The notes: generated from the letters alone by a model not told the origin. Shown: positions 1 through 9,599, numbered from the stretch's first letter. The stretch is 24,290 nucleotides of DNA from Hydnum rufescens UP504 (GCA_014904985.1 MU128957.1:21602-45891); one strand, 5' to 3'. Numbers and translations: made by a program.

Positions 1-93
1 AGAGTCTTCCGTTCATAATCGTTCTGTTCGTTTCACTGACTCGAAATTTTTCGGATGCAGTGGGTAAATATCGCGTGCTATCTGTTCTGGTTG

Positions 94-192
94 GCAGATA
101 GAGGCCTTGTCTGAATAGAGGTAGCTAAATATGGAGCTCGACTGAATCTCCACGGATGCTAGTGGAGAATTGTAAATGATCTGCTGCGGCAT
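94..192 (-). pseudogene. 5' fragment of a 4-coumarate-CoA-ligase-like gene (runs toward the left edge)
   Basis: The minus strand starts at an ATG (192-190) and encodes MPQQIIYNSPLASVEIQSSS and a few further residues. This matches the N-terminus of the complete 4CL-like protein at 6932 ([20 protein letters not shown]) at most positions. After about 33 codons the similarity stops: the frame stays open to position 13 but no longer resembles the family. So this is either a truncated 5' end, a copy interrupted here, or a gene whose remaining exons lie left of the window. It is divergent from the DUF6589-like fragment starting near 394, the same arrangement as the complete gene and its neighbour on the right. 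Confidence 0.6.
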
Positions 193-229
193 GTCGATGG
201 TGAGAACTCTAACAAGAGTAGTCTCGTGC

Positions 230-341
230 CCAGACGTTAAGCGGCAGCGGCTAGGTCTCGCTGATAGTGGCGGATGCAAATGGAGCGCGGAGTTGAATGC
301 GGAGTTTGAAATCTGATGCGCGCAGCCGCTTTAACGTCTGG
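230..341. mobile_element. Small inverted-repeat (MITE-like) insertion
   Basis: CCAGACGTTAAGCGGCAGC (from 230) and its inverse GCAGCCGCTTTAACGTCTGG (322-341) form near-perfect ~18-bp terminal inverted repeats, with one indel and one mismatch, around ~75 bp with no coding content. It lies between the two divergent gene fragments. The other copy of this duplication (near 4935-4955) reads CGCGACGAAAT joined directly to CACGAGACTA. In the left copy these two flanks sit on opposite sides of this element, which suggests an insertion present in one copy and absent from the other. No clear target-site duplication is visible. Confidence 0.45.
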
Positions 342-344
342 TAC

Positions 345-690
345 ATTTCGTCGCGTTTCGGGGGGTCCGTTTTATGTAAGCAATATAGGTACTATGGTCG
401 ATGCTTTTTCTGCTCTGGAACTCAACTCAGACCGCCATGATGAATCATATGCCCCTTCTGAGTCTGACGACAACACTGAAGTACACTCCTACATTCCGAA
501 GCGGGTTGATCAAACAGATGACTTCCGTGATGCCCTAATGGCGATGAAGAAATTGCCGATACTGTCGTGAAAGCCCTCAATGAGCTTGCCAAGCTTGGGC
601 TCAATCTTCCCTTGCTGTTGGAGCTAGTGAGCTGGGGGAATCCTGCCTGCCGTTCCAACCTTCAAATCAGGTCCGCTCGCATGCTCCTAT
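345..690 (+). repeat. Left arm of a long inverted repeat (partner ~4061-4945)
   Basis: This stretch recurs in inverse orientation on the right. The coding core (about 400-690) pairs with about 4380-4061 and reads roughly nine identical bases in ten over the best 100 bp (around CTAGTGAGCTGGGGGAATCC). The outer part (345-395, including CGTCGCGTTTCGGGGG) pairs with 4945-4895. The right arm is split by about 510 bp of extra DNA. Confidence 0.75.
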
Positions 691-950
691 TGAAATATAG
701 TGGGCTGGCCGATCTCCTCACGAAATGGTGCTATCCCCCCCCTCAGTGACAAAGGTGGAAAGCGTGCGGATGGTGCACGAGTCATAATGGAGGAGTGGGC
801 ATTTGCGTGTGTTGAAAAGATCATTCAGCGCGATATGGACGTTGTTGTGGCCCCCATCCTTGAGTCTCGCAGGAGCGAGATGTCGGAGGACCACCTGCTC
901 AGTATCAATCTCGACAAAATCTGCTTCAATATCCAACAAACGGCATCATG
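394..950 (+). pseudogene. DUF6589-like protein fragment (left copy), frameshifted
   Basis: Three successive open segments in different frames read as one decayed protein. An acidic N-terminal stretch (MVDAFSALELN... to about 560) is followed by a second frame with EIADTVVKALNELAKLGLN, LLLELVSWGNPAC and LLLKYSGLADLLTKW. After an eight-C run at ~736-743 a third frame continues with GGKRADGARVIMEEWAFACV and ESRRSEMSEDHLLSINLDK. The pattern of an SWG(N/D)P(A/G)C motif, a region ending in tryptophan and PP, then an R.A..(I/V)MEEFA-type block resembles the N-terminal part of DUF6589 proteins of Agaricomycetes; this is recognition from memory, not a search. The frame changes near 545 and at the C8 tract mark it as broken. 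Function is unknown. It is almost certainly a repeat-family member, because an inverted copy lies at 4061-4380. Confidence 0.5.
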
Positions 951-1090
951 ACACGCATTTATCAAGTCATTCCGAAACTTGGCATGATTATAAGGACCAT
1001 TCTTATCTTTCAAAGTTTGGCGGCACTTGCGAGCTTGTGTTAGGTCAAGAAGGGAGCGTGTTTTATCAGAGAGTGTGTAGGGTGGGACAA

Positions 1091-2554
1091 TAGATCATAT
1101 GCGAAGTCAAAAAGTAAATTTCAATTGATCCCACCAATAGGGAGGGCTTAAGCTTGATTACATAAATTCGACCCCCCGGTTACATGATGAAATGTACCAG
1201 GCGTTAGGGGATGTCGGGTGTCCAAAAAATTTCAACTCCGCCCGGGAGTCCCCGAACGCCTGGATCCGAGGCTATAACAAGAGCTGATTTGTAACGAATG
1301 TACTCGCCTATCTTTTGAGGCTCTAATATATCTCACGTTTACCCGGTTACGGATGTCCCCGAGCGATCTGGTCTGCGCCTCGGCCACTTTCCCGAAGTTT
1401 TTGAGGCCCCCAGTAGTGTCCTGTGGCCGATAACACACGGCCAGAATGGTGATGTAACAGGCTATGGCTTGGGACTGAAATATTACAGTAATCAGTATCG
1501 AACAGAAGTATGGCCTAGCCTCCTAGGCCAATGCCAGTGTTGTCCCCCGCATGAATATCGGCCGGGAGCCATGGCACTGACGAATTTTCAATTTATTCAT
1601 TCCATTCCAGAGCCCGGCGTGGAGTTGTGCGCGTTTCGCTGCGAGCTGAACAGACTACGGAATCGACTTGACTTGGCCCTGGCGCTACCAATTGTAACGG
1701 GTTATGGCACTCTACTTTTCCCACAAGACTTGAGGTGGTGATCATAACTGATCCATGAGACCCAACTCGCCCTGGTTCGATAGGCTTAATTCCCCAGAGG
1801 CCGGTTCTGCTTGCGGCCCAACCTTATTAGTGTATTCAATACAGCCGATCGCGCCCTCAATATCTCTTCGGGATTACAATGAAGCCGCCAAAACAGTTTC
1901 CCACAAGTCCACTCGCTTCCATGTCGAGCTCTTATGGAACTGAGGGTACAATTTCATCACCAGAGTGTTGGAGTTAAGGCGGCACCCCCTTAATGATTCA
2001 CATATTTGCTTGTCCCTTGTTTCAGGGGTCATGTCCCAGCCCCGATTCTACTAGTGTACGGGTGCATATGAAAAAGGAGTGCGCTTATGAATTACTGTCT
2101 CCCGTCACAGTCGTGTGGGAAAGGCGGATTAATTCCCCACCTCACGATCATCCCCGCCAGATATTCTCACAGCCGCTCACCCTGTAAGCACACCTCATGC
2201 TTCCAATTTCATATTCGGCTTTCTTTCCTTTCTGGGATTTTCCTGGATTTCCATGTCATAGATATCGATAACCTCAAAGTGGAGAAAGTGTTAGCCCTAG
2301 CTAGAGGCCTTGTCGACACATAAAAGCATCAAGTTGCGCGATACGGGGAGATGCAATCTTTTCAAGCGCGCCAAAGATTTTTCGTTCCGTGGATTCCCCT
2401 GTCCCCGTCTAGGTTGTCACGGAGAGGTCTCTCAAGGAAACACGACAAATGCGAAAGATGGTAACCGAGATTGTTTGATCTAGTGGATAGTACCATTGCC
2501 TACCACTACAGTTGCTTTTTTACATCAATTCACCCAGACCAGAAAAAGAAGAGA
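1091..2554. other. Non-coding stretch between the DUF6589-like and 4CL pseudogenes
   Basis: No convincing gene. Open frames here are short (62-90 codons) and look like chance. The only structure I can support is an inverted repeat: CCAGGCGTTAGGGGA (1197-1211) against TCCCCGAACGCCTGG (1249-1263), 14 of 15 bases paired. The sequence before it, GATGAAATGTACCAGGCGTTA, resembles the inverse of 332-355, so the motif CCAG(A/G)CGTTA occurs several times in alternating orientation in the first 1.3 kb. Confidence 0.5.
1197..1263. repeat. Short inverted repeat / hairpin
   Basis: A 15-bp stem with one mismatch (1197-1211 with 1249-1263) and a 37-bp loop. It shares the CCAGGCGTTA core with the MITE-like ends at 230-341 and may be a further decayed copy of the same element ends. 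Confidence 0.4.
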
Positions 2555-4052
2555 TTACAGATGTGGCCTGATGGCTCTTCGCGAGGTTTCCTCCTTTGCT
2601 AATTCCTTTAGTTTGCGTCGAAGAATCTTCCAGAACCACTCAGGACAACCTGTTCACTTCAGACCCCCTCGTTGCAAACGCAATAACAGCTTGAACAGAC
2701 CTTTTGGGAATGATATCTATTATGAAGACGCCACCATGGAGGACTTGTGATGGGTTACTTTGGCTTCAATCCATTCCTCTACCTCCTTTCCGAATGCAGC
2801 AGCAGCCTTGGAATCTTTAAGTAGCTCAGCATTCCGCTCGGCAACGACATACGCGCTGCCCATTATCAATTAGTGTCGTCAGAAATCATGGGTTCGAGCC
2901 CCCACGCAATGAATTAAAGAGGGTTATGTGGAGAGGAACATACCAGGGAAGTCCGGTGGCCGCTTCCATTGACTCCAGGCCGATGACGGAAGCGTCAAGG
3001 ATAGCCGGTCTTGAAAGCAGCATCGCCTCGAGCTCCGCGGGCGGGACTTGGAATCCTTTGTACTTGATCAATTCTTTCTTCATCCAGGGTCGCAATATCA
3101 CCAGTCTTGAACCAGCCGTGGGAGTGATGGCATTCTTCGTGGCGGTTGGGTTGTTCAGGTATCCTTTCATAATGTTTGGACCAGTTATTGAGTAAGAGGA
3201 TGGGGTTGAGTGTTGCGGTGTCAGCAGAAATCCCGAGAAAAAGCGGGGAGAAAGGTACTTACGGACCCACAGTTCGCCCCGTTTCTCCTGACCGGGCGGG
3301 ATGTCCCCTTCATCTTCGTCAAAAAGACGCACCTGAATGTTGGGATGAGCTAACCAACACTCCCAGGCTTGCGCATTGAGTCCTCGACATGTGGCCAGTG
3401 TGTGCCTGACGTTCTTTCGGTGAGACCGTAGCTGATCTCAGGTGGCCCCCCCAAAAAGCTTCCCATCAAGCTGAGTGATGGCGAAAGAGAGAGGGGGAAC
3501 GTGCTTCTGGGTGAGCTTGAGCCGAGTATTGTCTCTCTCGGCAAACTTGGCCAGACCTTCTTGACAAGGCCATCCCTAAGGGGGGCCGGCTCCCGAAGAC
3601 GGCAACCTAAGCGACGTCATGTTGTACTTGTCAGGGGCAGGATGGAATGACATGGTCACAAGAATCGGAGGCACGAGGTGCATCCTCTACATAATGATTT
3701 CCAATGCACGTCTGTAAGTCGCCCGAGCTTTCGAGGGGTATTAGCATTCCGGGTCACTTACCGAAATTCTATATTTCTCTATGCTCTGCGCGAAGAAATT
3801 CGGCTCGAAGCGAGGCACGACGATATCTGGGACGTTCGCGACGAAATCCGCCATAATAATCGCTATCAGTCTAATCATTATCGGGTCAACATAGAATGTG
3901 CATCCCCTACGTGGAAAATTTACAATCAGTGTCATGAGCAGAACGAGAATGAATGGAATGCTCCCAACGCAATATGATAGAGTGGCAAATACCCGCGATC
4001 ACATCAGTGTTTGGATCAGCCTTGTCGAAATAGTCCAAGAAGGCAGTGATGA
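2555..4052 (-). pseudogene. 4-coumarate-CoA-ligase-like pseudogene, 5' truncated
   Basis: Reading the minus strand, exon pieces align in order with the complete gene at 6932-9270: FITAFLDYFDKADPNTD (~4050), RFEPNFFAQSIEKYRIS (~3760), ISYGLTERTSGT (~3430), RLFDEDEGDIPPGQEKRGEL (~3290), [17 protein letters not shown] (~3180), [18 protein letters not shown] (~3050), [18 protein letters not shown] (~2820), and a last exon SGSGKILRRKLKELAKEE ending at TAA 2557-2555, after a GT...AG intron. It is broken. AAG has become TAG beside a frameshift near 3355. A 1-base loss plus a ~29-base deletion near 3085 removes the FxIVDR part of the A8 hinge motif. A further frameshift lies near 2740. The 5' third is missing: upstream of ~4052 the sequence switches abruptly to the DUF6589-like fragment. 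It is a diverged paralogue, not a recent copy. Confidence 0.85.
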
Positions 4053-4060
4053 ACGCCTGA

Positions 4061-4380
4061 TGTATTTCAAGAGGAGTATACGAATGGATTTGATTTGAAG
4101 GTTGGAACTGCAGGCAGGATTCCCCCAGCTCACTAGCTCCAATAGCAAGGGAAGGTTAAGCCCCAGCTTTGCAAGCATATTGAGGGCTTTCACGGCAATA
4201 TCGGCAATTTCTTCATCACCATTAGGGAGGGCGCCACAAAGCCGTCTGTTTGATCAACATGCTTTGAAGGAATGTCGGAGCATTTGGCATCATCATCAGA
4301 CTCAGAGGGTGCATATGATTCATCATGGATATCTCAGTCGAGTTCCACAGCAGAAAAAGCATCAAAACTACTGTATACCT
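4061..4380 (-). pseudogene. DUF6589-like protein fragment (right copy)
   Basis: The minus strand encodes the same segments as the left copy: an acidic start (ESYAPSESDDD), then, after the same frame change, EIADIAVKALNMLAKLGLN, LLLELVSWGNPAC and IRILLLKYI. It stops at ~4061, where the 4CL pseudogene begins, so the junction is an abrupt fusion of unrelated sequences. Because both copies share the frame change near MKKLPI/EEIAD, that lesion (or an unrecognised intron there) predates the duplication. Confidence 0.5.
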
Positions 4381-4894
4381 TAGGTCATGGTCACAGGTCA
4401 CAGTGATCTCATGGCAAGGCTTAGAACGGGGGGTGGTCACAGGTCACAACAGGCGGGCGAGCTAAGCGGTCACAAACTGAATTGACTCTATATATGGAAA
4501 TAGCTAAATATGAAAATTACCCAATATGGAAATTACCAAATATGGGGATTTTCCCAGACTAATTGTCCCTATCATCATCATAGTACAATACCGCCCCAAG
4601 GGTGTAGGAATGATGTTCCCCTTGATTGCTGGATCACCCACATTGTCATTGAGTTCTTCATAGGGGCTACTGGCAGGCAGTTTTGGTTTTGCAGATGATA
4701 GGTTGATTATCTCAGCTCGGACTTTTTCAATCGACACATCGCAACTGTCGGATCCGCCTTGGTCCTGATCCAGACTGTAGGGCAGCAGAATGGCCAGAAA
4801 AACATATCAGAACTCTTGAGAGCACACTAGTCCTTGCTGCTGGCGACACAACGGGTGCCTGGGGCCTACGTAAATCACGTGATGACCTAAGGTC
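4381..4894. other. Insertion splitting the right arm of the inverted repeat
   Basis: This DNA has no counterpart in the left arm. It begins with two direct copies of TGGTCACAGGTCACA (4388-4402 and 4434-4448), followed by an AT-rich run of ATATGGAAATTACC-like repeats (4491-4545). The minus strand at 4737-4570 has a coding-like stretch (SIEKVRAEIINLSS, SSPYEELNDNVGDPAIKGN) ending near 4504, which I do not recognise. The edges carry similar words (CCTTAGGTCATGGT at 4378 and CCTAAGGTCGTGGT at 4886), possibly a degenerate target duplication. Confidence 0.35.
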
Positions 4895-4945
4895 GTGGTA
4901 CCCAGATGGCTTACATTTAACGGCCCCCGAAACGCGACGAAATCA
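4895..4945 (-). repeat. Outer part of right inverted-repeat arm
   Basis: GGTACC...GCTTACAT..AACGG.CCCCCGAAACGCGACGAAAT pairs with the inverse of 345-395. It ends exactly at CGACGAAAT, the point at which the left copy is interrupted by the MITE-like element. Confidence 0.6.
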
Positions 4946-5086
4946 CGAGACTATCAGCAAGCTGTGCCAAATGCATTCTCTTTCATTTTGTGGCAGGCTT
5001 GCTTCGGCAGCTTGGGAACTTTCTTCTCTGGGGGATGGCCAGATGATCCGTCCAATGAGACACCCCATCCCAGATACAGACAATTC

Positions 5087-5338
5087 TCAATAAGGGGGGT
5101 TATCTGACGGCCGTGTTTTGGGCAGCAGTCTCGCCGTCAACTCAAGGGGGTCCTCCAGGCACAAATATCGGAACGTAGGCTCGACCCGACCAAAGTGTTT
5201 CAGGACCCCAATAAAAATGGTTCTAAAAACACAGTACAACTGATAAAATACGTGCGTGTAGCTTTCAAAATTTTCCCATTCAGATAGCTCCGCCAACTCC
5301 ATTGCAGCTTTGACAGCCGCAGCCTTCCCATCTCAAAT
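5087..5338 (-). pseudogene. Unidentified coding-like fragment
   Basis: The minus-strand frame from 5338 reads DGKAAAVKAAMELAELSEWE, then a hydrophobic/aromatic stretch (VFYQLYCVFRTIFIGVLKHF) and EPTFRYLCLEDPLELTARLL before a stop near 5087. The amino-acid composition looks like real protein rather than random reading. A stop codon lies immediately upstream, there is no good start, and no continuation is visible, so I treat it as an exon remnant of an unknown gene or element. The opposite-strand frame is poorer. Confidence 0.3.
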
Positions 5339-5339
5339 C

Positions 5340-5750
5340 AGAGATGAGGGTGACAGAGGTCCTCTGTCGGGGAGTGCTATAATTAGGTAATATATAGTTT
5401 CGGAGGCAAGTGAGATAGGAATCTTGAGCCAAAACTTGTGCTTTTTCTTATCATTACCCTCGCAATGTAGAGCTAGAGCATTGGGCCCAGGCTGAGCCTG
5501 AGATGCAACGGCTGTGGCATCAAAGCCACAATAGAGATGGGTCGGAACTGTCGGAACGAGAAGTCTAGCAGTCTAGCAAAGTGTCACGTCACACTTGTAA
5601 AAAAGTTGCTAGAACCATAGCAAACCTGTCACATTTGGGGGGTTGCTTTGCTACGTGTCCTAGGATGTCATTGTTGAAATGGGCGGTTATCGACTACGGC
5701 GTACGTCACGTGCCGCTTGATCTACCCCTCTCCGCTTGTCCGGCCTATCC
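5340..5750. other. Non-coding stretch, no supported feature
   Basis: No convincing gene, RNA or repeat recognised. The right end is GC-rich and leads into the TATA-containing repeat at 5751. Confidence 0.5.
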
Positions 5751-5826
5751 TATGGCCGCCCCCCCTTTTTACTATATATAACGTAGGAACTTGATGTACA
5801 TACCCCACTGGTTTGTACCTCCGCAA
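5751..5826 (-). repeat. TATA-containing dispersed repeat, copy 1 (inverted)
   Basis: ACTATATATAACGTAGGAAC followed by CCCCACTGGTTTGTACCTCC is the reverse complement of the repeat at 9490-9599 and 10184-10292. All three share, in order, GGAGGTACAAACCAGTGGGG, a GTACCTATGC-like block, CTATATATA, a short A-run, GGGG and TGGCC. The spacing and TATA suggest an LTR or promoter fragment of a retroelement; the family is not identified. Confidence 0.65.
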
Positions 5827-5829
5827 TCG

Positions 5830-6880
5830 TACCCTGCACCGAGGTTCTTTTATCACACAAGTCATACGGCTGCAGAATTGGCGAAGTCCCTAATTATTCA
5901 GTTCTGGCCACAGAAACCAATTTTCTATGCTACTGGGGGCTTATTTTGAGCGAAAAAATGACAATGAAAAAGGAAGCGGACAAAAGATCAAATGGGGGAA
6001 TAAATGAATGAATGAGAATGGGGGAAACCGTGATACGGGGGTTTTTCAACAAGGAATGAGGAAAAGAGTGGGCATTTCTCGCGATTCAACTATAAACGTG
6101 TACCTAGAGACCCATCAGATAAAGTGATAGAGAACTGGATTTATTACTGACAAATAATATGGCCATGCGCAGAAGCTAGTCATCGATCTCGGTGAGTTGC
6201 CCAATCACACTACGAGGCACTTCAATTTCGGGTGTCTGGTACCGGCTAGATCGAAGACGGGCAACATAACTATCGTGTTCTGAGTGGGAATAATTCAGTC
6301 ATTCTTGTCGCCCGATGTGTACGGATCAGTATCCATCAGCACGATCAGTCAGAACCTCATCATCAAAATTGCTCAGAACCTGAAGCTGTCACTTTGCTGG
6401 TGTCACACATCCTTATGTGAAATAAGCGTGTTTGGCTCAGTCTCGGCATGTGATACTATGTAATTTAATATTTAGTCGCGGCCCCCCATTGAATTGCAAA
6501 GTCCTGTCTTCTTTTTTGGTCCCTACCCCTTGGTTGCCGCGGTCTTGTTAGACCTTTTAAAAAAGAAAGTCTCAAGGTGTCATCTCATGCCACTAGCTGC
6601 CTCAAGCTTAGTATCGACTTCACCTTGCGGGAACGAAAAGTTCCAATGTGACGTAGTCAGCCACTCAAGCTGACTTATTTCGCTTGAAGTTACGGCAACG
6701 CGACTGCGAGTACCTTCCCGCCGCCGCCCCGAAGTGAAGAAAATAATATCCCCACTTCCTCCCAAGCCACCTGTCATTGGAGCTCCTCATGTTCATCCTC
6801 GCACGATGGGCCGAAATCAGTCCCACTGATCTCATTGACCTGAACGGGTGAGCAACCCTTATTTCTTTCTTCATTTACAG
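5830..6880. other. Upstream intergenic region of the 4CL-like gene
   Basis: No supported gene over about 1 kb. It holds a simple AATGAATGAATGAGAATG run near 6004 and C-rich and T-rich patches near 6480-6550. The short minus-strand frames at 6580-6874 show no protein-like composition. It presumably includes the promoter of the gene at 6932. Confidence 0.5.
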
Positions 6881-6884
6881 TACA

Positions 6885-6892
6885 TTATAAAT
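6885..6892 (+). promoter_or_regulatory. TATA-like box of the 4CL-like gene
   Basis: TTATAAAT lies about 40-47 bp before the ATG at 6932, at a distance suited to a short 5' leader. Inference from position and sequence only. Confidence 0.4.
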
Positions 6893-6931
6893 GCGGTCGG
6901 GGCTCATCTTCGATTCCTTCCAAACACCACC

Positions 6932-9270
6932 ATGCCACACCAAATCATTTACAACTCACCTATACCACCCGTGGAGGTCAAGTCTAGTGCCATATTTGCA
7001 TATGCTTTCTCAGAAAAGACCTCTCGAGACCATTCTCCAGCGTTCATTGATGCCGCTTCCGGCACCCGCATTTCTCGATTAGAGCTCTATGAGCTTTCCC
7101 TCCAGTTCGCCTATGCACTCAAACAAAGAGGACGAGCCCGAGGCGAGGTAGCCATGATATTTAGGTGCCCTTCTCTATCTCTACCTCTCTCTTACTGTCT
7201 CTAATATCGTTTCCAGCCCTAACTCCCTTGCATGGCCCCCAACTTTCTTTGGTCTCCTCGCCGCTGGACTCCGCGTTCTCATGGCGAATTCCTCATGCAC
7301 ACCTCCAGAACTCATCCACCAATTGGATGATTCTGCGGCTTCAATAATATTCGTCCACCCCACCCTCTTTCCCCTTCTCCTCAAGGCCTTTAAGTTCCTT
7401 GGGATTTCAGATCGTGATGCACGCAGACGTGTGGTGATTATGAGCTATGTAGACCAAGACCGCGCGGATGAGAAAGCCGCCGAAATTGGCCCTGAATGGA
7501 CTCGATTGAGGGAGCTTTTTGGCAAAGGAGGGCTTCATTCAGAGGAACTGTTTGCCGGGGACCAAGTGCACGAGACCGCACTTCTGTGCTATTCCTCTGG
7601 TAATATCTGCCATTCATATGCATTCTATGGTCTTATCAAGATTCGATAGGGACGACGGGACTGAGAAAGGGCGTGGAGGTGTGTGGCCTCGTCCCTCGAG
7701 ATCATTGGCCTTAAATGATGCCTGTTCCCTCGTTATAGATCACACACAATAACATCGTATCGCTCATCACCGCCCTCCCAACGTACTTTCCAAAGGGAGA
7801 CCCGAAAACTGACATATCTTTGGCCGTTATGCCTATCTATCATGTTTAGTAAAGTCCATCCCTTTGATTCTTACTCGCATCATGACACTGATTTTATTGG
7901 CCCAGTGGGTGAACATCTTGGTTTCTCTCTCGAATCCCAAATCATGGTTAATGAGACAATGACTACTAGGCTTGTTATCCTACTGTGGGACTTTGTGACT
8001 AAAGTGCCAGAAGTCATCATGCCTCACTTCGAGCCGAATTTGTTCGCCCAGACCATTGAGAAATATAAAGTTTCGGTGAGTCCCCGGCATCTCTCCAGAC
8101 GCAGTGGGACTAATAGATTTGTATCTGACAGAGAGCGTGCATCGTGCCCCCAATTCTTGTAGTCATGTCATTCCATCCTGCATTTGAAAATTTCGATATG
8201 AGCACGCTTAGGGTGATGCTTTCGGGTGCGGCACCCATGAGCGATAGCCTTGTCCAAAAGGTCCTCGCGAGGCTTGCCAATCTCGGCAACACTCAAATCC
8301 GGCTCACCCAAGGGTACGTACCCCATCCTCCTCCGTCCAGAAACTAGCTTGACCCATTCAATGGTTTTTCTCCGTTGCCGACGAGTTAGATACGGCCTCA
8401 CTGAAACACCCGCGGTGATTTTTTTGCCCCTCGAGGATGCCGTGCGCAAGAGTGGAACTATTGGAAAGCTCCACCCACACCTCCAGGCCCGCCTCGTCGA
8501 CGATGACGGGAACGATATCAAACCCGGTCCGGAGAACTGGGGCGAGTTATGGATCCGTACGTACCCATTTTCCCCCTCCTCGGCACACTTATTCTTCCTC
8601 GTCAATCTTGACACCATCATTGGCTCGTCTAGGCGGTCCGAATATTATGAAAGGGTACTTGAACAACCCAGAAGGGACAAAGAATTCGATCACTCCTGGC
8701 GGCTGGTTCAAGACTGGTGATATCGCGGTCGTGGATGATGAAGGTTTCTTCAGCATCGTGGACCGCAAGACAGAATTAATCAAGTACAAAGGATTCCAAG
8801 TGCCGCCCGCGGATCTGGAAGCGGTGTTACTCTCAAATGAGGATATCCTGGATGCCGGTGTGATTGGTGTGGAGTCTGTAAAAGACGCGACCGAACTCCC
8901 CCGGTACGTGACTCTCCCTTTTGTCACTTGGCTTCGGTGGAACCAGTAAGCCTGGATTGTGAAGAGCCTGATTGGTCATGTGTTTGCAGCGCCTACGTCG
9001 TCCCGCGGAATGCCGAGCTACTCAAAGATCCAAAGGCGGCCGCTGCCTTCGGAAAGGAGATACAAGAATGGATCAAAACAAAGGTGGCCGATCACAAGTT
9101 TCTCCGTGGTGGTGTGATCATTATCGATACTGTTCCAAAAAGGTTGGTCCTACACTGTCATCCATTGTCTTTGCAAGGGAGTCTGAAATAGGCGCACTCC
9201 CACTTTCAGTGCTTCCGGGAAGATCCTTCGACGCACATTGAGGGAGTTGGCAAAGAAGGAAGCTTCTTAG
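6932..9270 (+). CDS. 4-coumarate-CoA-ligase-like adenylate-forming enzyme, 11 exons, 565 aa
   Basis: ANL-superfamily enzyme expected to activate a carboxylic acid with ATP and join it to CoA; substrate unknown. Deduced exons: 6932-7164, 7217-7599, 7650-7678, 7739-7848, 7906-7908, 7970-8075, 8132-8313, 8390-8556, 8633-8903, 8990-9142, 9210-9270 (1698 nt, divisible by 3; all introns GT-AG, 50-86 bp). Visible motifs: P-loop [11 protein letters not shown] (~203-213), MPIYHVYG (~246-253), YGLTET (A5, ~350-355), GGWFKTGD with ribose-binding Asp ~434, [10 protein letters not shown] hinge (~446-455), and C-terminal SASGKILRR with the catalytic Lys at ~550. Length is normal for the family. The C-terminus, KKEAS, is not a peroxisomal PTS1 tripeptide. 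The first ATG with the [10 protein letters not shown] start is shared with the fragment at 192. All motifs are intact, so it is probably functional. The 3-nt exon is unusual, and without it the frame stops. Confidence 0.85.
7849..7969 (+). other. Two introns flanking a predicted 3-nt microexon (TGG, 7906-7908)
   Basis: The codons before 7849 read ..IYHV plus TA; the next conserved codons begin at 7970 (G CTT GTT = ..GLV). Joining TA directly to any AG-ending acceptor here gives a stop: TA|GC, TA|AC, or TAT GGG TGA. Using TGG as its own exon, with intron 7849-7905 (GTAAAG...CCCAG) and intron 7909-7969 (GTGAAC...ACTAG), yields YHV-Y-G-L-V, the family consensus. The 4CL pseudogene keeps both acceptor AGs in matching places (GTAGGGG and GATTAG near 3910 and 3875). 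Confidence 0.55.
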
Positions 9271-9489
9271 GGGAACATCGAGCCTTGCCTTTGTTGTCTT
9301 CTTTTTCTGAGCTCGGGGTGAATTGGTATAGAGAGAATTAGATCATGAGATTATCAATTAGAGTTTTTGGTTGTTAAATCCCCACGGGAGCCTATCCCTC
9401 GGAGATGTGAAGTTGACTGGCTTGTTATAGGCAACATTTGCATTGATTGGTGATGTACAGACACAGACCAGAGCACCTTAGGCAAACTT

Positions 9490-9599
9490 TTGGGATAAAG
9501 AACCTCGTGTGTGTGCGCGGAGGTACAAACCAGTGGGGGGGTTTACAAGCAGTACCTATGCTATATATAATAAAAGGGGGTGGCTCTAGAGTGGGCCAG
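9490..9599 (+). repeat. TATA-containing dispersed repeat, copy 2
   Basis: AAAGAACCTCGTGTGTG, GGAGGTACAAACCAGTGGGG, AGTACCTATGCTATATATAA and TGGCTCTAGAGTGGGCCAG occur in the same order in copy 3 about 695 bp downstream. It starts 220 bp after the 4CL stop codon. About 30 bp beyond it, GGGCATGTGATACTAATATG...CCATAGC..ATAAC begins a tail that also recurs at ~11776, so the full repeat may be longer (about 9490-9680). Confidence 0.7.
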
